Assembly (NCBI GenBank): GCA_009784025.1
Contig: WQVK01000003.1
Span: forward strand, 1-64,000
Direction: 5' to 3'
DNA from: Defluviitaleaceae bacterium
GTDB lineage: Bacteria > Bacillota > Clostridia > Lachnospirales > WQUN01
Length of the DNA: 64,000 nucleotides
The translations under genes and the position numbers were made by a program. Positions 48,529 to 56,500 of the stretch are shown here, in pieces. The notes under the pieces are model-generated. The model had not been told where the DNA came from. It was given only the letters and a program-made list of their open reading frames with translations, and did not search any database. Position 1 is the stretch's first letter. Every line of letters begins with the position of its first letter.

Positions 48529-50649
48529 ATGCAAAATGAAGAGCTTAAGCTTTCGCAGGTTACAGATGTTATTATAGAGAAAATTTCTAGCCTCACGGAA
48601 GGGCTGGCAGGGAAGCGCGCAGAGGTACTAGACACCCATACGGCCATGTGGAAAGAAGCCCGAACAGTGTTGCGGGATTTTGATGATGTGGCAGATTTGA
48701 GCGTTTTTACAGAAGATTTAGCCCAAAGCCAGAAGCAGTACGCCCATACCAGCGTAGAGCTTAATAAGCTTAAAAAGATTTTGGGTTCCCCTTACTTTGC
48801 CCGTATAGATTTTTTGGAAGATGGAGAGCAGCCAGAGCAGATATATATCGGGCGGCATTCTGTGTACGAAGATAAGAAGTTGCTGTACCATGTTTACGAT
48901 TGGCGTGCGCCCATTTCGTCATTGTATTACGACCATGGTGTGGGGCGAGCGTCTTTTTTCGTGCCCGGCACAGGGGCAGAAATTGAGGGCGAAATCAGCC
49001 TAAAGCGGCAGTATCAGATAGAAAAAGGCAAGCTGGTATACATGTTTGACAACGAGCTGGCCGTAGATGATGAAATACTGCGGCGCGAGTTATCAAAAGC
49101 CAGCGACGCCCATATCAAGACGATTATAAACACCATACAGGCAGAACAAAACCGTGCCATCCGGGCGGATGCCTCCCATGTGCTGGTGCTGGGCGCGGCG
49201 GGCAGCGGCAAAACATCTGTGGGGCTGCATAGGCTGGCCTATTTGCTGTATCGCGACAGAGACAGCCTCACATCTGCCAAGGTACGTATTTTTTCGCCCA
49301 GCGCGGTTTTTTCGTCGTATATTGAAGGCATAATCCCAGAGCTTGGGGAAGAAGATGTGCTTAACCTAGACTTCCCATCACTGCTAGAAATGCAAAACAG
49401 CCGCCCATTTTTCGGGCTTTACGAGCAAATTGACTACCTAACAACGGCAAAAAAAGATGCCACCCGCCGCAACTGGCTACGCCATAAATGTTCGCCAGCC
49501 TTCCTAGACGCCCTAGAAACCTCTGTTGCAGGTTACAGCCCGGTTTTTGAAGACGTAACCTTCATCCAAGATATTGTCTGCCCGAAAGAGCGCTTAAGCG
49601 CTCTTTACCAAGACCGCACCGCCGCCAGCAACCTATCCGGTAAAACCAACCGGGTCACATCCTATGTACACCAGGCCTACGAAGAATATTTCAAGGCCAA
49701 CCGCGACAAAATCACCGCATTTTACGACAACCTCCACGACGACACCTTCAGCGACGACGAAATCCGCTCGAAGTTTGACCAAGAAAAAAGCATAGTATTC
49801 TCAGACCTTTTCAACCGCCTACAGCCCACCGCGAGGCGATTATATGAGCGACACCTACAAAACTGGGCAAAGGAACACGGCCTAGAAATGAAAATAAACC
49901 GCGATGCCCTAAAAATGGAAAAACTCTACTACGAAGACGCCCTAGCCCTAATGTACACAGATATCCTAATAGGCCGCATAAAACCAGACAAAAGCGTGCG
50001 CCACATCCTGCTAGACGAAGCCCAAGACCTAAGCCACCTACACCACCGCATACTAAAGCGCATGTACACAGCCAGCCATTTCACCGTATTGGCAGATACC
50101 AACCAAGCCCTGTACAGCGAAATAAACATCACCAACCCCAGCGAACTTACTTCCCTATACCCCCAAGCCAACCTATTCAAGCTAGAAAAAAGCTACCGCT
50201 CTACCTACGAAATAACCAACTTCGCAGCAAAATTCCTACCCAAAAGCGTAATGGAGCCAGGCGTATTCGCACGCCACGGCCAAGAACCAGCAATAATAAA
50301 AACCCAAAACCCATACGCCGCCATACTAGACATACTAGCAGAACTGCCAGGGGATTTTATGACAGCAGGCGTACTCTTGCCCACAGACATCGAAGCAAAA
50401 GCCTTTCACAAGCAGCTAAAATCCCTATGGCATAATCCGGCCCGCCCCGTACAACTAATCTCCGGCGAAACCCATACCTTCGCCCCAGGGGTAATGGTAA
50501 TGGCCGTACCCTACGCCAAAGGCCTGGAATTCGACGCTGTAATCTGCCCCGCCCACAACGCCCCAGCCCTACAAGGGGCAGATGGCCACAAGTTAATGTA
50601 CCTGATATGCACGCGCGCGTTGCATAGGTTGTATTTGTTAGAGCATTAA
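48529..50649 (+). CDS. HelD-like UvrD/Rep-superfamily helicase
   Basis: YIGRHSVYEDKKLLYHVYDWRAPISSLYYDHGVG, VLGAAGSGKTSVGLHRLAYLLY, HILLDEAQDLSHLHHRILKRM. Confidence 0.93.
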   Translation: MQNEELKLSQVTDVIIEKISSLTEGLAGKRAEVLDTHTAMWKEARTVLRDFDDVADLSVFTEDLAQSQKQYAHTSVELNKLKKILGSPYFARIDFLEDGEQPEQIYIGRHSVYEDKKLLYHVYDWRAPISSLYYDHGVGRASFFVPGTGAEIEGEISLKRQYQIEKGKLVYMFDNELAVDDEILRRELSKASDAHIKTIINTIQAEQNRAIRADASHVLVLGAAGSGKTSVGLHRLAYLLYRDRDSLTSAKVRIFSPSAVFSSYIEGIIPELGEEDVLNLDFPSLLEMQNSRPFFGLYEQIDYLTTAKKDATRRNWLRHKCSPAFLDALETSVAGYSPVFEDVTFIQDIVCPKERLSALYQDRTAASNLSGKTNRVTSYVHQAYEEYFKANRDKITAFYDNLHDDTFSDDEIRSKFDQEKSIVFSDLFNRLQPTARRLYERHLQNWAKEHGLEMKINRDALKMEKLYYEDALALMYTDILIGRIKPDKSVRHILLDEAQDLSHLHHRILKRMYTASHFTVLADTNQALYSEINITNPSELTSLYPQANLFKLEKSYRSTYEITNFAAKFLPKSVMEPGVFARHGQEPAIIKTQNPYAAILDILAELPGDFMTAGVLLPTDIEAKAFHKQLKSLWHNPARPVQLISGETHTFAPGVMVMAVPYAKGLEFDAVICPAHNAPALQGADGHKLMYLICTRALHRLYLLEH

Positions 50650-50796
50650 AACCGTCAGAGGCTCCGCAGCTTTTCTGAAAAAAGGCCTGGCAAAAAGCTT
50701 TGATTTGGAATATTTTATCGCGAAAGATAAAGTTTTTGCCCCGCTTTTTTCAAAAAGCGGGTGGAGGTGTCGGAAGCAAAGCCTCTGACGGTTTTA
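50647..50796. repeat. family-3 MITE-like element, full copy with terminal inverted repeats
   Basis: TAAAACCGTCAGAGGCTCCGC...GAAGCAAAGCCTCTGACGGTTTTA. Confidence 0.8.
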
Positions 50797-50859
50797 TTTG
50801 CATCTAATACATTTTCATCTTATAATGATACCATTACAAAAGCATAGGAGAGTGTAACT

Positions 50860-51348
50860 TTGGGAATTTGGGATATCGCTATTTTAGTGAGTGTTATTGT
50901 GGTAGCAATCGCGGTTGGGCTATATTTTCTTAACCGCTGGGCCGGCAAGAAGTCGCTTCAGCAGCAGCAGATGGTGGATACACATAAGCAGTCTGTACCC
51001 ATTTATGTGATTGATAAGAAAAAGGATAAGCTAACCAATGCTAATTTTCCTAAGGCGGTGCTGGATCAGATGCCAAGGATGGGTAAGCTTATGAAGATGC
51101 CGCTGGTTAAAGCAAAAATTGGCCCGCAAATTATGACTTTAATGTGCGACAAAGATGTCTACGCGGCCCTACCGGTGAAAAAAACCGTAACTGTAGAGCT
51201 GGCCGGCGCGTATATTGTAGGCATGAAGGGCATGAAAACTAAAATGCAAATGGAAGAAAGCCGCAAAGCCCGTCGCCGTGAAGGTGGCAGCGAAGGGTCT
51301 TCTTTAAGCTGGCATCAGAAAATAATTTCAAAGATTAAGGGGAATTGA
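50860..51348 (+). CDS. hypothetical membrane-anchored protein
   Basis: 162 aa, N-terminal TM, basic C-term; TTG start with RBS GGAGAG. Confidence 0.6.
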   Translation: MGIWDIAILVSVIVVAIAVGLYFLNRWAGKKSLQQQQMVDTHKQSVPIYVIDKKKDKLTNANFPKAVLDQMPRMGKLMKMPLVKAKIGPQIMTLMCDKDVYAALPVKKTVTVELAGAYIVGMKGMKTKMQMEESRKARRREGGSEGSSLSWHQKIISKIKGN

Positions 51349-51349
51349 C

Positions 51350-53089
51350 ATGGCATATATGCAAATGTATGAAAAATGGATGAACGACCCTTCAATAGAC
51401 CAGGCAACAAAACAAGAGCTGCAAAGCATAGCGGGTGACGCGAAGGAAATTGAAGACCGCTTCTTCCGCGAGCTGGAGTTTGGTACAGGTGGAATGCGTG
51501 GGGTGCTTGGGGCGGGTACAAACCGCCTAAATATCTACACCGTGCGCCGTGCAACACAAGGCCTGGCCAATTATATTTTAGCCAGCGACGCCTACAAGCC
51601 CGGCATGGGCGTAGCCATCGCCCATGACTGCCGCCGTATGTCACCAGAGTTTTCTACAGAGGCAGCGCTGGTGCTTAATGCAAACGGCATCAAAACCTAT
51701 ACATTTGACAGCCTACGCCCCACTCCGCTGCTTTCTTTTGCGGTGCGGCATTTGGGCTGCATATCCGGTATTGTTGTAACTGCAAGCCACAACCCGCCAG
51801 AATACAACGGCTACAAGGTATACTGGGCAGACGGCGGCCAATGCCCCTACCCACGGGACGAAGCCATCATTGCAGAAGTGGAAAAAATCACGGACTTTTC
51901 AAAAGTAAAAACCATGCCCCAGGCAGAAGCAGCGGCCAAAGGCCTGTTTAACATAGCCCCGCCAGAGGTGGACGACGCCTTCATGGCAAATGTAAAGGCT
52001 CAATGCCTTAACCCAGAAATCATCCCAGAATCTGATATCAAAATCGTGTTCACGCCGCTACATGGCGCGGGCAATGTGGGCGTGCAGCGCGCCCTCAAGG
52101 AAACAGGCTTCAAAAATGTATATGTGGTAAAAGAACAAGAAACCCCAGACGGCAATTTCCCCACCGTAGGCTACCCAAACCCAGAGGACAAAAAGGCCTT
52201 TGAATACGCCTTGCGCCTTGCCAAAGAAAAAGACGCCGACATAGCCCTAGCCACAGATCCAGACTGCGATCGCGTAGGAGTTGCCATCAAGGTAGACGGC
52301 GAATATATGCTGCTTTCTGGTAACCAAGCCGGCGTCATCCTAGCAGAGTACATGGTCACGCAAATGAAGGCCAACGGCAAACTACCCGCCAACGGCGCAT
52401 TAATTTCCACTATAGTTTCCACCGGCATGACAGCCGAAATAGCCAAGGCCAACGGCCTAACCTACATGGAAGTGCTAACAGGCTTCAAGTATATTGGCGA
52501 AAAAATAAAAGAATTTGAAGAAACCGGCAGCTACAGCTACATTTTAGGCTTTGAAGAAAGCTATGGCTATCTGGCAGGCACCTACGCCCGCGACAAAGAC
52601 GCAGTAGTAGCTACCCTGCTTGTATGCGAAGCCGCCGCCTACTACAAAAAACAAGGCCAGACCCTAAAAGACGTACTAAACGCCCTATACAAAAAATACG
52701 GCCTATACAAGGAATCCATAGAGTCCATCACCCTAAAAGGCGTAGATGGCGTAGCCAATATCCGCCGCATAATGGCTGCCCTACGCGCCACCCCTCCAGC
52801 CACCCTAGCAGGCAATCAAGTTACCGAAGCCCGCGACTACGCCACTAAAACAATAACCAACCTGGCCACCGGCCAAACCAGCCCCACCAACCTGCCCCTG
52901 TCTGAGGTACTCTACTACGCCACCGGCGACGGCAGCTGGGTCTGCGTGCGCCCCTCCGGCACAGAACCAAAAATAAAACTGTACTTTGGCGCGAAGCTAC
53001 CAGCCACCGCAACAACCGCAGACGCAGATGCAAAGCTGCAACTGATGGCAAAGGATTTGGTGGCTATTGTAGATGTGGCATTGAAATAG
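51350..53089 (+). CDS. pgcA: phosphoglucomutase / phosphomannomutase (alpha-D-phosphohexomutase)
   Basis: FGTGGMRGVLGAGTNRLN, VVTASHNPPEYNGYKVYW, LATDPDCDRVGVA, VRPSGTEPKIKLYF. Confidence 0.93.
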   Translation: MAYMQMYEKWMNDPSIDQATKQELQSIAGDAKEIEDRFFRELEFGTGGMRGVLGAGTNRLNIYTVRRATQGLANYILASDAYKPGMGVAIAHDCRRMSPEFSTEAALVLNANGIKTYTFDSLRPTPLLSFAVRHLGCISGIVVTASHNPPEYNGYKVYWADGGQCPYPRDEAIIAEVEKITDFSKVKTMPQAEAAAKGLFNIAPPEVDDAFMANVKAQCLNPEIIPESDIKIVFTPLHGAGNVGVQRALKETGFKNVYVVKEQETPDGNFPTVGYPNPEDKKAFEYALRLAKEKDADIALATDPDCDRVGVAIKVDGEYMLLSGNQAGVILAEYMVTQMKANGKLPANGALISTIVSTGMTAEIAKANGLTYMEVLTGFKYIGEKIKEFEETGSYSYILGFEESYGYLAGTYARDKDAVVATLLVCEAAAYYKKQGQTLKDVLNALYKKYGLYKESIESITLKGVDGVANIRRIMAALRATPPATLAGNQVTEARDYATKTITNLATGQTSPTNLPLSEVLYYATGDGSWVCVRPSGTEPKIKLYFGAKLPATATTADADAKLQLMAKDLVAIVDVALK

Positions 53090-53093
53090 GGCA

Positions 53094-53165
53094 AAACAGT
53101 CAGAGGCTTCGCCTGTCACACATTCACCCATTTTTTGAAAAAAGCGGGCTAAAAACTTTTTTTGA
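53094..53165. repeat. family-3 element, partial
   Basis: caaaacagtcagaggcttcgcctgtcacacattcacccattttttgaaaaaagcgggc. Confidence 0.6.
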
Positions 53166-53331
53166 GGAAAATAGAGGTCATGCGTTGTATTACGCATGGC
53201 TTTTTGTTTTGGTGTGATGGCTACAAAGGCCACTGCCACAGCAAACGTATGGTTTTCAATTCAACTGATTATAGTCGCGCCACCCAACCAGAGGTAAGCC
53301 GCTTGCTGTGCCAGAAAACACTCGGAACACA

Positions 53332-53448
53332 TATGGTGAAATGAATAAGAGAGGTCTCGCCCAAGTGACACCTGAAACGCCGAGACAAAGTGTCTTAGGC
53401 GTTTTTGCTGCGTTGGACGAGGACCGCTTCGGAATCTCTTTCACTATA
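53332..53448. repeat. family-4 element
   Basis: tatggtgaaatgaataagagaggtctcgcccaag...ggaatctctttcactata. Confidence 0.75.
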
Positions 53449-53482
53449 ACCGTTCCACACAAATACGTACCCATAAAACCAC

Positions 53483-53517
53483 AAAAAAAGCGAGCCATTT
53501 ACTGGCTCGCTTTTTTT
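53483..53517 (-). terminator. bidirectional intrinsic terminator
   Basis: aaaaaaagcgagcc-N7-ggctcgcttttttt. Confidence 0.8.
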
Positions 53518-53539
53518 ATATTAAAGGATGGTGTTATTG

Positions 53540-56500
53540 TTAGTTTGCTTCTTGCTTTTTAGCTTTGCGGATATATAGGAATGCGGCTGCCGCAAACAAC
53601 ATAGCCAGTGCGAAGCCAATCACCAACATAAGCGTATTATTTACCAAGCCGGCCTGTGGCAATACGCCCACAGCCACTGCCATAGCACCAAGAGGAACAG
53701 CAATATCGTCTATGATTGCCACATCTACAGCTGGCAAGCTAATTGCTGCTTGGTTAAATGCGCCTAGAGGTACATTTGCGTCATCCAACACTACTGTTGG
53801 TGGTGCATCATCCTCTGCCAATTCGCCAGCTATAACGGTATATTCTGCGGCTGGCGGAGCAGCTGGTGGGGCAAGGTTGAAGCCTGGGTTAGGGGGTGTT
53901 GGTGGGTCTGCTGGTGTTAGTGTTAAATCCCCGCCGTCTCCTGGAGGTGTGCCAGGTGTGCCACCATCGTTATCATTGTCGTCGTCGTTATCATTATCGT
54001 TGTCGTTGTCGTTGTCATTATCGTTGTCGTTATCATTATCGTTTCCATTATCGTTGTCGTTTCCATTATCGTTGTCGTTTCCATTATCGTTGTCGTTTCC
54101 ATCATTTATTTCGCCGCCACCATCATCTGGCTCTATGCTTCTAAATACTGCTATAAATACAAACCGACATACGCAAGGGTTATAACCGCACTCGGAGACG
54201 ATTTGAGTACCTACTGGACTCAATGAAGCACCTATATTGGTTTCTGTCCTAACGTCGCCAACATATATTACCTGTAGCCAATGATCGAATACCCAGCCTG
54301 GCGATTGTGTTTCAAGCGACATTTGATTTAATGGGATAATGTGCGTATGCAATACCGCTTGGCCATTTTGTATAGGATTTGTTCTGGTGGCTGGTGTTGC
54401 CATACCACCTTCACCTACTATAAAGTAGACAGTATGAATCCACGGATTAAAAACAGCTGTAAATGTCACATTGCCGTCCACAGTAAACCCTATTGGACTT
54501 TCTCCTACCCATCCTTGATCAAAATAAGGATATGCACCAAGAAGCCACTCTATAAAACGATAACCTGTTAAAGCATCTGTGTTTGGCACTTGGGCTTCTG
54601 TAAGCGTATGGCCAGAACGCACGCGCAAAGGATTTACAGCAGGCTGTTCTGCTGCACCTGTTTGCATTACAAATGTTACATAGAAATACACAGGCGTAAA
54701 CACTGCCCTAAATTGTTTATTACGGTATACATCTGTAATATTTGCTGGCACAACCTGCACCCAGTCCCATTCGCCTTCTGCGCCATCTTCACCAGGTACA
54801 TACATATATAATTCCCAATGTGAAAATTCGTAATGCTCATTCGCTACCGGTGTTGGTATACCTGTAAGTGCTTGACCATCACGCACGGACAGCGTTGCGT
54901 CACCATCCAATGTACCGCCTGTGGCAGGGTAGACACTAAATGTGACGTTGTGATATAGAGCTTCAAAATTAGCTGTGAAGATTACTTCGCCTATACGAGG
55001 GTAAATATCTAGCGAATGTACGCCTTCAGTCCATCTTGGGATAAATCCCACAGGACTTTCCTCATCCCAGCCATCAAGATTTGATGTCCAGCCAACAAAG
55101 CGATAACCACGTAGAGGCTGTTCCAGATGGGTAGCTAGCGGAGGTGCAATGTGTACCTCGCCAACTGCTGTGCCATCACGTATATCTTGAACATTAGAAG
55201 TTCCGGCGCCGCCAGGGCCAACTATGAACTCTACTGGATGCCAAAGCAGGTTATACATTGCTCTAAAAGTAACATCAGCAGTTACAGTATGGTCTCCTGG
55301 GTGGTAAGGCACCAATACACCAGTATCATCATATTTATACCAGCCTGCAAAGTAGAAGCCTGTTCTTCTGGTATAGTTTGGAATTTGTGCTGCAAGGATT
55401 TGCTGCCCGACAGCTACAGTAACTGTTGTTACCGTCTCTGCCCAAATGCCAGCTGCGCCATTTTCCCTTACGAAGGTAACAGTGTGGTAATCTTCGCAAC
55501 ATTCAATATAAAGTGGATTGTGGTCATCAAGTATAAAGTTTACTTGGTGCTGTACCAAGCAGCAGAAATCAAAGGTTACAGATGCATCTCTGTAGTTGGG
55601 GTGGTCTACCACTAGCCAAATTACATCGCCTTCTTGTGCATTAAACACAATCCAGCCATTGGACTGCATCCGCACATCTGAAACGCCCTGTGGAACTGTT
55701 ATAGGAACCAGATATGCAGAGAGGTCCACATACAGATATTCATATCCATTGTCGTCACCCTCTGAAGCCGTTCTTGTAAGCGGAAAGAATCCGGTTCTGT
55801 TTAAAACAACATCATAAGTTCTATTGTTAAATACGAGGAAGCTATTTTCGCCTGGAGATACTTCGGCAGGAATGCCATTGTACACCCAGTTACTACCGAA
55901 ACCGCCACCCACAACACCTAAGGTGTTGCCAGCAACCGGCACGCCTCTTACGTAGAGCCGTATTACAGGGGCGTTAATTGCATAGTCGCCTGTATACTCA
56001 CCGTCTGCTGTAATATTGCGGCTATAGACTAACCCGTCCCTAACTGCCCTTACTACAGTTGCGCCTGGGGCACTAAATTCTGCATAGTCGTTGAATGGGC
56101 CGTCTGCAAGGGTATGCCAGCTTCCGCCCGCCCAGTATTGCACTATCATGTTCTGCATGCCTGGGAAGTTGAATGTTATGCTGCGGCAGTCGCAATCGCC
56201 ACAGTCTAGGCATTCATCGCATTCTGGGCATAGATTATGGTTGCATAGTGGGTAGTTGGCATTGTGCAGAAGGAAGGTTACTGTTTGGCCAAATACGGTT
56301 ACAGAGAAATAGATAAACTCCCAGTCTTGGTTTTTGTCAACGTCAATTATATTTATTGTATCGCCTACAATCGGGCGCAGTAGAACCCAGTCCAATGCAC
56401 ATTCGTTTGTGCCGCGGATTGTGGCTGTCATGCTAGCTTCTACTTGAGCGCGTGGCACATGGGCGTTAACACCGTTAAGCTGTGTCCACATGCGGATTGT

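Noticed and set aside
53960-54110. Tandem short repeat considered as a CRISPR-like or satellite array
   Set aside because: In-frame simple coding repeat (Asn-Asp-Gly) in a surface protein; no unique spacers.
53565-54185. Plus-strand ORF of 206 aa rich in SLSLSLSFPLSLSFP
   Set aside because: Antisense translation of the DN-rich low-complexity part of the surface protein; no independent support.
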